NCBI GenBank assembly: GCA_964371225.1
Contig: CAYJNA010000019.1
Location: 1 to 28,651, forward strand
DNA length: 28,651 nt
Direction of reading: 5' to 3'
From: CAYJAD01 sp964371225
GTDB lineage: Bacteria; Desulfobacterota; Desulfovibrionia; Desulfovibrionales; Desulfovibrionaceae
Shown here piece after piece: positions 7,858 to 14,695 of this stretch. Both the position numbers and the translations under genes were made by a program. The notes under the pieces are model-generated. The model saw nothing but the letters and a program-made list of their open reading frames with translations. It did no database searches and was not told the origin of the DNA. Position 1 is the stretch's first letter. Every line of letters begins with the position of its first letter.

Positions 7858-9648
7858 TTACTCCCATTCCTGAGTCAAAGCGGCCACTATGCCGGGGCGC
7901 CACTGACAAAGAACACGCATATCCTTACCCCCACGACCGGCATCATCTAGGGTGGCTAAGCTTTCTGCCTCCACCACATCCATGGATGCAGGCTTTCTGC
8001 CATAGGCCGCTGTGCTTTGCTGCAAAGCCTCTTGTGCCAAGCTTACGGCCGTATCCAGCGTGAAGCCTCGCCCTATTTCACCTTGTTTATCCAAAGTGGG
8101 TATACGCCAAATACCTTGTAAAGTATCTGCAAAAAGCTGCACATGGGCTGTGGGTAAGGTGAGCGCAGCGCCCAAGGCATTGGCGCATGCTCCATGCTCA
8201 GGCACAAATACGTGTAAGCCCAGCTTTTCTTCTAATAGCGGTGCCAACCACGGGCGCAAAAGTTGTGCAGGGCCACCCACTAAGCAAAGAGCTTTGGGGT
8301 GCAAGGTATATCCTTCTAAAAGTTTGGCTAAAGTATACACAGGTGCCCCTTCCATACGATGTAACAAAGCTTCTATACCTTGCACCATGCGCATACAGGC
8401 TGCATGTACGGCTTGTGTGGCCGCTTCATGTACTTTTATTTCCTTATCTTGGCATAAAACTTCTATACCTTGATAGGCCGCTTGCACATTCATGGAAGGC
8501 ATGGCTGTTTGCGGTGCCAAGACCACAAGAGCGTCAACCAAGGTGGGCACGGAACCACCTAAAGCCATGGCCGCCCCTTGTCGTACGGAGGAAAGCGTCA
8601 CCGTGCTATCACATACACTAAGGGGTGAATCACCGCCCAAAGCCAAGGAAAGCGTGGCCAAAGAGCGTACAGGTGTGCGTAGTTCTTCCACCGCGACACA
8701 GGCCGCCTCAGCCCCCTCTCCTTGCGCACAAGGCATACGCACCAACATACCTTGCCCGTCAAGCACCGGTAAGCCATGAGCATACAGGGCTATATCTGTA
8801 GTACTGCCCCCCATATCCATAAGCAAAGCGTCTTGCGCCTTTTCTAAAGAACCTTGCCCCAAAACCATGGCTCCCATAACACTGGCAGCAGGGCCGGAAA
8901 GCACCGTATGTAAAGGTGTTTCCATGGCTTCTTCCCAAGGAAGAGCTCCGCCATCAGCTTTGAGAAAATACAATGGCGCCTGCAAAGAAAATTCTTGCGC
9001 TGTGCTTTGTACAGCTCGCAAAAAATCACGCTGTACTTCTTGTATGCTGGCATTTATATACGCCGCTGCCATGCGTCTTGGAAAATTTAACTGACCGGAA
9101 AGAGTATGTGAAAGACTGATATTTTCAGGGGCAATCCCCCATTGTTCCAAGGCCGCCGCTATGGCTTTTTCATGTTGGGCATTGCGCACAGAAAACTTCC
9201 CCGCCACAGCAAAATGCTGCACGCCTTGCTTTTGCCACGCTTGTACTACTTCTTGCACACCGTCCAAACATAAAGCAGTAACTTGACAACCGCGATGGTC
9301 AAGCCCCCCCGGTACCCTATGCGCAAAACGCCCCATACCGGATTGACTCAAAAAGCGTTGAGGATCCATACCGGGCCCTGCCGTATACAATACCCCCACG
9401 GGTAAAGCCTTACCTTGCACCATGGCATTAAGACCAAGGGTGGTGGATACGGTAATGCGCTGTATATCTTGTAAAGAAAAAGTCGCACCTTGCACTGCCA
9501 CATGATCATGCAAAGCCTGCACGGCATGCCGTATGGATTGTGCCACATGTTGCGCATGTGTTTTTACCTTAACCATACCATGCACAGCCCCCGCACTACA
9601 TAGCACAGCGTCAGTATGCGTTCCCCCCACATCTATACCAAGATACAT
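7858..9648 (-). CDS. Hydantoinase/oxoprolinase family protein (HyuA-like, ATPase fold)
   Basis: 596 residues, cytoplasmic. The N-terminus YLGIDVGGTHTDAVL is the first phosphate-binding loop of the actin/hexokinase-like HyuA fold. TVLSGPAASVMGA (248-260) and MDMGGSTTDIALY (277-289) are the second signature set. Relatives hydrolyse ATP to activate cyclic amides (N-methylhydantoin, 5-oxoproline) or ketones for carboxylation. They normally work with a HyuB-type partner, and none is present here. The start at 9648 is chosen for its GAGG site and family-like N-terminus; an upstream ATG at 9678 would sit at the transcription start. It is the first gene of the operon, behind a good promoter (9687-9715). 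The substrate cannot be read from sequence. Location with envelope proteins is unusual for this family. Confidence 0.8.
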   Translation of the reverse strand: MYLGIDVGGTHTDAVLCSAGAVHGMVKVKTHAQHVAQSIRHAVQALHDHVAVQGATFSLQDIQRITVSTTLGLNAMVQGKALPVGVLYTAGPGMDPQRFLSQSGMGRFAHRVPGGLDHRGCQVTALCLDGVQEVVQAWQKQGVQHFAVAGKFSVRNAQHEKAIAAALEQWGIAPENISLSHTLSGQLNFPRRMAAAYINASIQEVQRDFLRAVQSTAQEFSLQAPLYFLKADGGALPWEEAMETPLHTVLSGPAASVMGAMVLGQGSLEKAQDALLMDMGGSTTDIALYAHGLPVLDGQGMLVRMPCAQGEGAEAACVAVEELRTPVRSLATLSLALGGDSPLSVCDSTVTLSSVRQGAAMALGGSVPTLVDALVVLAPQTAMPSMNVQAAYQGIEVLCQDKEIKVHEAATQAVHAACMRMVQGIEALLHRMEGAPVYTLAKLLEGYTLHPKALCLVGGPAQLLRPWLAPLLEEKLGLHVFVPEHGACANALGAALTLPTAHVQLFADTLQGIWRIPTLDKQGEIGRGFTLDTAVSLAQEALQQSTAAYGRKPASMDVVEAESLATLDDAGRGGKDMRVLCQWRPGIVAALTQEWE

Positions 9649-9686
9649 ACAAACCTCACAAATATTTTGACCCATCAAGAATAAGA

Positions 9687-9715
9687 AATATAACTTTCCC
9701 CGAGCGCAATATCAA
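9687..9715 (-). promoter_or_regulatory. Sigma-70 type promoter for the minus-strand operon
   Basis: On the minus strand, TTGATA (9715-9710) and TATATT (9692-9687) are separated by exactly 17 bp. Transcription would start near 9680, giving a leader of about 32 nt before the HyuA-like gene at 9648. The match to consensus is strong. Confidence 0.65.
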
Positions 9716-9748
9716 GAACAATACAAGTGCAACATAAGCACAAGATGC

Positions 9749-9777
9749 TTGCCTTTATTTTTACTTTATTCTATACT
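9749..9777 (+). promoter_or_regulatory. Sigma-70 type promoter for ilvE
   Basis: TTGCCT (9749-9754) and TATACT (9772-9777) are separated by 17 bp. The predicted start is near 9784, about 55 nt before the ilvE ATG. The perfect palindrome CATATGCATATG (9787-9798) lies just downstream of the start point and could be an operator. Confidence 0.6.
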
Positions 9778-9786
9778 TTTCCTTTG

Positions 9787-9798
9787 CATATGCATATG
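9787..9798. promoter_or_regulatory. 12-bp perfect palindrome at the ilvE start point
   Basis: CATATGCATATG is its own reverse complement and lies a few bases downstream of the predicted ilvE transcription start. This position suits a repressor site, but a palindrome of this size in A/T-rich DNA can occur by chance. Confidence 0.25.
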
Positions 9799-9839
9799 GA
9801 TATTTTTTACATAACGGTTTTAAGATATGAGGGTTATTC

Positions 9840-10760
9840 ATGCAAACTACAGAATTTATTTGGTTTGATGGCAAGTTAGTTCCTTGGGCAGAGGCTAATG
9901 TTCACGTTCTTTCACACGCTTTGCACTATGGCACAGGCGTTTTTGAAGGTATCCGTACCTATGAATGTGCGGACGGCACATCCTCCGTGTTTCGCCTAGA
10001 CGAGCACGTGACACGCCTTTTCAACTCCATGAAAATTTTAGGTCTTGAAATACCTCATAGCCATGAAACCATTTTCAATGCCATTCTTGAAACCCTTAAA
10101 GTAAACAAGCTTTCTCAAGGCTATATTCGCCCTTTAAGTTTTGTGGGTGCAGGGGTTATGGGTATTCACCCCAAAACTAACCCCATTCAAACCGTCATAG
10201 CCGTATGGCCTTGGGGTGCGTATCTTGGTGCAGAAGCCCTTGCCAACGGTATTAGCATTAAAACATCTACTTTCACCCGTCACCATGTAAACGCCATGAT
10301 GACCAAGGCTAAAACCTCAGGCAATTATGTTAATTCTGTGCTTGCTAAAATGGAAGCTGTGCAAGATGGATATGATGAAGCCCTTATGCTAGACACCAAT
10401 GGCTTTGTTTCTGAAGCCACTGGCGAAAATATTTTCATCGTACGTAATGGCGTTATCAAAACCACCCCGCTTACCTCCATTTTAGGCGGTATTACACGTG
10501 AGTCTGTCATGACTCTTGCCCAAGACCTTGGCTACACAGTGGTGGAACAGCAATTTACCCGTGACGAATTATACATTGCCGACGAAGCCTTCTTCACCGG
10601 CACCGCCGCAGAGCTTACCCCCATTCGCGCTGTGGACAATCGTATTATAGGTTCTGGTAAAGCCGGCCCTGTGGCAGCACATTTGCAAAAAGATTACTTT
10701 GCTCTTGTAAAAGGGCAAAATGCCAAATACGAGCATTGGCTCACAAGGTATAGCATTTAA
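9840..10760 (+). CDS. ilvE: IlvE, branched-chain amino acid aminotransferase
   Basis: PLP fold-type IV transaminase. It makes leucine, isoleucine and valine from their 2-oxo acids, using glutamate as amino donor, in the cytoplasm. The 306 residues match the usual bacterial length. Visible marks are FEGIR (35-39), the PLP lysine K158 in TKAKTSGNY, and the phosphate-binding stretch EATGENIFIV (192-201). The GTAAELTPI segment near 257 also fits IlvE rather than D-amino-acid transaminase or aminodeoxychorismate lyase. The ribosome binding site is GAGG, with good spacing before 9840. It has its own promoter and is followed by a hairpin at 10770-10797, so it may be expressed separately from dnaX. 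Confidence 0.93.
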   Translation: MQTTEFIWFDGKLVPWAEANVHVLSHALHYGTGVFEGIRTYECADGTSSVFRLDEHVTRLFNSMKILGLEIPHSHETIFNAILETLKVNKLSQGYIRPLSFVGAGVMGIHPKTNPIQTVIAVWPWGAYLGAEALANGISIKTSTFTRHHVNAMMTKAKTSGNYVNSVLAKMEAVQDGYDEALMLDTNGFVSEATGENIFIVRNGVIKTTPLTSILGGITRESVMTLAQDLGYTVVEQQFTRDELYIADEAFFTGTAAELTPIRAVDNRIIGSGKAGPVAAHLQKDYFALVKGQNAKYEHWLTRYSI

Positions 10761-10769
10761 ATATCTGAC

Positions 10770-10797
10770 GGGAAGCTGTACAAAAATGCAGCTTCCC
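10770..10797. terminator. Hairpin between ilvE and dnaX
   Basis: GGGAAGCTG (10770-10778) and CAGCTTCCC (10789-10797) form a perfect 9-bp stem with a 10-nt loop. No T-run follows, so it may be a weak terminator or an mRNA processing or stability element. It ends 15 bases before the dnaX start and could limit ribosome access to it. Confidence 0.45.
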
Positions 10798-10812
10798 TGT
10801 ATAAAGACCTTC

Positions 10813-12723
10813 ATGAAACACGCATCTCTAGCCGCACATTATCGCCCGCAAACCTTTGCTGAGGTCACAGGTCAAGACATGATTACCACGGTGCTTTCTC
10901 GCGCCGCGGCGGAAGATCGTGTGGCTGCTGCCTACTTGCTTAGCGGCACAAGGGGTGTGGGAAAAACCACCATAGCCCGTATTTTAGCCAAAGCATTAAA
11001 TTGCGAAAAAGCTCCCACGGCCGAGCCTTGTAATCAATGCGCCAATTGCCAAATGATTACCAAGGGCAACCATGTGGATGTCACTGAAATTGATGGTGCT
11101 TCCAACAATAGTGTGGAAGATGCCAGATCCTTACGTGAAAACATTGGTTATGCCCCCATGGAAGGGCGTTACAAAGTTTTTATCATTGACGAAGCACATA
11201 TGCTTTCACGCTCCGCTTTTAATGCCCTGCTCAAAACCTTGGAAGAGCCACCGCCACGCGTGGTTTTTATCTTTGCCACCACAGAAGTACATAAGTTTCC
11301 CATCACCATTGTAAGTCGTTGTCAGCATTTTATCTTTAAACGCTTGTCAGAAGATGGTCTTGTGGCGCATTTAAGCCGTGTTCTCACCAAGGAAAACGTA
11401 AACTTTGATCCACAAGCAGTGCGCACCATAGCGCGGCGTGCCAATGGTTCCGTGCGTGACAGCATGTCTCTTTTGGGGCAAACTCTCGCCCTTGGCGATA
11501 GCACTTTAAGCATGGAAAGCACTCGCGCAGTGCTGGGACTGGCTGGACAAGAACTTTTCATCACACTTTTAGAAGCTGTGGCGCGTCAAGACTGCCCTGC
11601 TGTCATTGAACTTATGCAAAAACTCAGTGATCAAGGCATTGATATGGGCTTTTTCTTACGTGAGCTCATCAACATTTGGCGCACTCTTTTTCTCCTGCGC
11701 GAAGCCGGACAAGCCATTATTCCTTCTTTGGGACTGGGCGAAGAAGACAGCGCACAGTGGTTAGCCCTCTGCGCAAAGTTTTCTGCACCGCACCTGCATG
11801 CTGCTTGGCATATGACTCTTGATGCACAACGTAAAGTTATACATAGTCCAGAACCTGCAGCGGCCTTGGAACTTTTACTGGTAAATTTAACGCTTATGCC
11901 GCGTCTTTTACCCTTACAAGCTGCAACGCCACCTTCTGCTTCTTCACACACAGAGGACGAAAAAAAAAACTTCACTAGCCCCCTAGCTTCTGCCTCAAGC
12001 ACGGCGCCACAAACAGCGGTACAACCTGTGCCAGAACCTGAGACGCACTTTATGCCTACAGCTAGGCAGACTGCACACATGGGGCAAAATAGACAAAATA
12101 CACAGGCCGCAGAGGCACCGCATATAAGACCGCCATGGGAAAGCGCTGAAGAAGACACTAAGCAACATACGGCACCCATGCATGCGCCTACGCCTTCCTT
12201 ACACACGTCTAGCTCACAGGAAGGTTCTACATATCCAGAAATGCAGAATCATCAAATACCATCTTCTGCATCTTCCCCCATGGTTAACGCAAAAACACCG
12301 GCGCCGCCCGTGCCCCAAGCCCCTGCAAAGCCCAGCGTTCACGCTATGCCATCTTCCTCAGCACAAGCAACAAGTCAGCCCACATGGGATGACATACGCA
12401 GCTATTTGGCAGAGCAAAGCACACCCATTATACCAGATATTTTCTTACAGCAAGCAACGGGTATATTTAAAGAAAAAACTTTACACATCCACACTAAATC
12501 TTTAGCTGTGTATGATAAAATTGAAAGGCTACGCGAAGAATTACACATGGCTTTACAAGGCATGAATGCAGGCAGCTTTCCAGTGCTTGTCCACAAGCCC
12601 ACAAAAACCATCAAAACAGAATCCGCCTTGGTGGAAGAGTTTAACGCGCGTGCCGATTTGAAAGATTGTCTTGAAATTTTGAGCGCGTCCATATACAAAG
12701 TACGTCCTCTTAACGATACATAA
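10813..12723 (+). CDS. dnaX: DnaX, DNA polymerase III gamma/tau clamp-loader subunit
   Basis: ATPase of the clamp loader that places the sliding clamp on DNA and, as tau, ties polymerase cores to the helicase. The full product has 636 residues. Visible marks are Walker A GTRGVGKT (45-52), four zinc cysteines (C64, C73, C76, C79), Walker B VFIIDEAH, and the SRC arginine-finger motif (168-170). The clamp-loader domains run to about 370. A long Pro/Ala/Thr/Gln-rich linker (about 380-545) leads to a tau-type C-terminal domain. An in-frame start at 10720 lies inside ilvE and gives a non-family extension, so 10813 is used, though its ribosome binding site is weak. A run of ten A at 11960-11969 could yield a short gamma form (separate entry). 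ebfC and recR follow, a widely conserved order. Confidence 0.95.
   Translation: MKHASLAAHYRPQTFAEVTGQDMITTVLSRAAAEDRVAAAYLLSGTRGVGKTTIARILAKALNCEKAPTAEPCNQCANCQMITKGNHVDVTEIDGASNNSVEDARSLRENIGYAPMEGRYKVFIIDEAHMLSRSAFNALLKTLEEPPPRVVFIFATTEVHKFPITIVSRCQHFIFKRLSEDGLVAHLSRVLTKENVNFDPQAVRTIARRANGSVRDSMSLLGQTLALGDSTLSMESTRAVLGLAGQELFITLLEAVARQDCPAVIELMQKLSDQGIDMGFFLRELINIWRTLFLLREAGQAIIPSLGLGEEDSAQWLALCAKFSAPHLHAAWHMTLDAQRKVIHSPEPAAALELLLVNLTLMPRLLPLQAATPPSASSHTEDEKKNFTSPLASASSTAPQTAVQPVPEPETHFMPTARQTAHMGQNRQNTQAAEAPHIRPPWESAEEDTKQHTAPMHAPTPSLHTSSSQEGSTYPEMQNHQIPSSASSPMVNAKTPAPPVPQAPAKPSVHAMPSSSAQATSQPTWDDIRSYLAEQSTPIIPDIFLQQATGIFKEKTLHIHTKSLAVYDKIERLREELHMALQGMNAGSFPVLVHKPTKTIKTESALVEEFNARADLKDCLEILSASIYKVRPLNDT
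11952..11986 (+). promoter_or_regulatory. Candidate slippage or frameshift site in dnaX (A10 run)
   Basis: Ten consecutive A residues (11960-11969) are read in frame as GAA AAA AAA AAC, just after the clamp-loader domains. A -1 shift reads AAA CTT CAC TAG, stopping at 11976-11978 and giving about 388 residues. The other shifted frame stops at TAG 11984-11986. An AGAGG Shine-Dalgarno-like sequence (11952-11956) lies just upstream, as in the E. coli dnaX signal. Gamma production from dnaX by ribosomal frameshift (E. coli) or transcriptional slippage (Thermus) is established; its use here is inferred. Confidence 0.55.
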
Positions 12724-12734
12724 GGAGTTATACC

Positions 12735-13046
12735 ATGAAGAATATGAATGACCTTTTGCGTCAAGCACAAGTTATGCAAAACAAGATTGCTAAAATGCAA
12801 GAAGAACTAGGCCAAAAAAGCTTTGAAGCCAGCAGTGGCGGCGGCATGGTGAAAGCCGAAGTTTCCGGTAAGCAAGAATTACGCAGTCTTATCATTGACC
12901 CTAAAGCATTGGAAGGTGGCGACGTGGAAATGTTGCAAGACCTCATCGTTGCCGCCATCAATGAAGCGGCTCGTATTGCCAAGGAAAGCATGGAACGTGA
13001 AGTAAGTGCCATCAGCGGTGGTATTAAAATTCCCGGAATGTTTTAA
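12735..13046 (+). CDS. ebfC: YbaB/EbfC family nucleoid-associated protein
   Basis: A 103-residue small DNA-binding protein of the YbaB/EbfC family. These act as dimers with tweezer-like helices, coat DNA and sit almost always between dnaX and recR. The N-terminal helix (MNDLLRQAQVMQNKIAKMQEEL), the central GGGMVKAEVSGKQELRSLII strand region and the C-terminal helix ending in GGIKIPGMF are typical of the family, as is the length. A strong AAGGAG site precedes the start, 11 bases after the dnaX stop. A hairpin (13061-13092) separates it from recR. Confidence 0.95.
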   Translation: MKNMNDLLRQAQVMQNKIAKMQEELGQKSFEASSGGGMVKAEVSGKQELRSLIIDPKALEGGDVEMLQDLIVAAINEAARIAKESMEREVSAISGGIKIPGMF

Positions 13047-13060
13047 AAGTCTATACCTTT

Positions 13061-13092
13061 TAGGAAAAGTCTTTAACAAAGGGCTTTTCCTA
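13061..13092. terminator. Hairpin between ebfC and recR
   Basis: TAGGAAAAG (13061-13069) and CTTTTCCTA (13084-13092) form a perfect 9-bp stem with a 14-nt loop. A-rich sequence follows, with no T-run, so it is more likely an attenuating or processing hairpin than a full terminator. It could set recR expression below that of dnaX-ebfC. Confidence 0.4.
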
Positions 13093-13150
13093 AAAATACT
13101 CCGTTCTCTTAGCCTTGTCACAACAAAACTACGCATTATTATCTCTTTTT

Positions 13151-13759
13151 ATGAAACAACAAATTCCAGAACCCCTTCGTATGGTTGTTGAGCAACTAAA
13201 TCGTCTGCCCGGTCTTGGCCCCAAGTCCGCCATGCGCGTTGCCATGACTTTTTTAAAATGGCCTGAATCCGAAACGCGTCGCTTAGGACGCTCCATACAT
13301 GACCTACGCGACAACTTACATCTTTGTTCGCGTTGTAATGGCCTTACAGCAGAAGATCCTTGTGTGGTATGCAGTGATGCCACACGCGAAAGGGAAACAC
13401 TATGCCTTGTTTCCGAATGGGACAGTATGCTGACCTTGGAAGAAGGCGGTATATTTCGCGGGCAATACCTTATTCTTGGCGGTTTACTGCAAGCCGGAAG
13501 CGCGCACACCGACGGCCTTGAATTTGACAAATTGCTGGCACGCCTTGAAGAAGGGGAAGTGCAAGAGCTGGTTTTAGCCCTTGGCGCCACTTTAGAAGCA
13601 GACCTGACAGGCACTCATGTCTCTCAGATGGTGCAAAAACAATTTCCACACATACGTGTCACACGTCTTGCACAAGGTATTCCCTTAGGGGCAGAGGTAA
13701 AATATATGGATAAAGAGACCTTACGACAGTCCTTGCAATATAGGCAGGAGTTACGTTAA
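13151..13759 (+). CDS. recR: RecR, recombination mediator protein
   Basis: RecR works with RecO and RecF to load RecA onto SSB-coated gaps during recombinational repair. The 202 residues match the family. An N-terminal helix-hairpin-helix (LNRLPGLGPKSAMRVA, about 16-31) precedes a four-cysteine zinc finger (C59, C62, C71, C74). The Toprim domain begins at TLCLVSEW, and a C-terminal segment includes RLAQGIPLGAEVKYMD with the Walker-B-like part. ATG at 13151 gives the family N-terminus. A TTG at 13115 would add 12 residues and also lacks a ribosome binding site. Initiation signals are weak here, so translation may depend on the upstream genes. Confidence 0.95.
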   Translation: MKQQIPEPLRMVVEQLNRLPGLGPKSAMRVAMTFLKWPESETRRLGRSIHDLRDNLHLCSRCNGLTAEDPCVVCSDATRERETLCLVSEWDSMLTLEEGGIFRGQYLILGGLLQAGSAHTDGLEFDKLLARLEEGEVQELVLALGATLEADLTGTHVSQMVQKQFPHIRVTRLAQGIPLGAEVKYMDKETLRQSLQYRQELR

Positions 13760-13832
13760 AACAATATAACTTTTTACCTAAGGTTTGCCTCATTTTTCAT
13801 TTTTACCCACGCCGGCATAAAAAGGACGCGTC

Positions 13833-14672
13833 ATGGATACTTTTTTTACTCCCACAGTACAAGCCATATTGGCCGGTCTTGGTTCGTGGCTTTCCATTAC
13901 CTTAGGCGCCGCCTTCATATATACCCGCAAAGAATTTTCCCGCAAACTCCTACAGCTCATGTTGGGAGTAGCTGGGGGAATGATGCTGGGTGCAACTTTT
14001 TTTGCCTTACTCATGCCGGCTTTGGAGCTTTCTCAAGAACACCCTCTTCTTGGTGGCACATGGAGCTTTGTCTTCCCTGTGGGCGGTTTACTGCTTGGCA
14101 CCCTTTTTTTACGTGCTTTTGATGGGCTACTCCCCCATATGCACAATAAAAGTAATATTACAGAAGGCATAAAAACCTCTTGGAATCGCAGTATTCTTTT
14201 AGTCACTGCCATGGCTTTGCACCATATTCCTGAAGGTCTTGCCATAGGGGTAAGCTATGGTGCCTTGGGCTCAAGTATGGAAGCGCAAAGTGCCGCGGCT
14301 TTATCCTTACAGGATGCTCTTTTACTCACTACATCCATGATGCTTCAAGGTATGCCAGAAGGAACCGTAGTGGCCATGGCTTTACTGCGCGAAGGCATGC
14401 AAAAGCATACAGCCTTTCTTTTTGGTATGCTCAGTGGATGCACCACGCCCATAGGCGCTCTTTTAGGGCTATGGGGTACCAGCCTAGCCACACAATTTCT
14501 GCCTGTGGCACTGGCTTTTGCCGCCGGCGCCATGCTCTATATTATTGTGGAAGATATTATTCCTGAATCGCAAGCTTCAGAAGACGCTACACCGCATCAT
14601 GGCAACGCCGCCACCATGGCTGTCATTGCAGGTTTATGCATTGTTGTTATTTTTCAAACCATTTTTTCTTAA
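13833..14672 (+). CDS. ZIP family metal transporter
   Basis: Inner-membrane transporter for divalent metals, probably zinc with possible iron or manganese, of the ZIP family (ZupT/GufA-like). The 279 residues include about eight hydrophobic segments. The core motif HHIPEGLAIGVSYG (about 130-143) supplies the metal-site histidines and glutamate. The next transmembrane helix has MLQGMPEGTVVAMA. A short His-containing loop (LLPHMHNKSN) lies between helices 3 and 4, and DATPHHGN lies near the C-terminus. The ribosome binding site is AAAAGGA before 13833. It sits between recR and polA, 73 bases from the former and 23 from the latter. Direction and substrate cannot be told from sequence. Confidence 0.85.
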   Translation: MDTFFTPTVQAILAGLGSWLSITLGAAFIYTRKEFSRKLLQLMLGVAGGMMLGATFFALLMPALELSQEHPLLGGTWSFVFPVGGLLLGTLFLRAFDGLLPHMHNKSNITEGIKTSWNRSILLVTAMALHHIPEGLAIGVSYGALGSSMEAQSAAALSLQDALLLTTSMMLQGMPEGTVVAMALLREGMQKHTAFLFGMLSGCTTPIGALLGLWGTSLATQFLPVALAFAAGAMLYIIVEDIIPESQASEDATPHHGNAATMAVIAGLCIVVIFQTIFS

Positions 14673-14695
14673 GCCTAATTGGGCATGAGGTATAT

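Noticed and set aside
5388..9094. Plus-strand open frames within the minus-strand operon
   Set aside because: They are short, lack ribosome binding sites and lie opposite four well-supported, closely spaced genes.
10720..10812. N-terminal extension of DnaX from an upstream start
   Set aside because: It overlaps the end of ilvE and the hairpin at 10770-10797 and has no similarity to DnaX; the family N-terminus begins at 10813.
11940..12540. Long open frame on the minus strand over the dnaX linker
   Set aside because: It has skewed composition (Ala, Ser, Cys), lies opposite a well-supported gene and resembles no family; it is a by-product of the repetitive linker codons.
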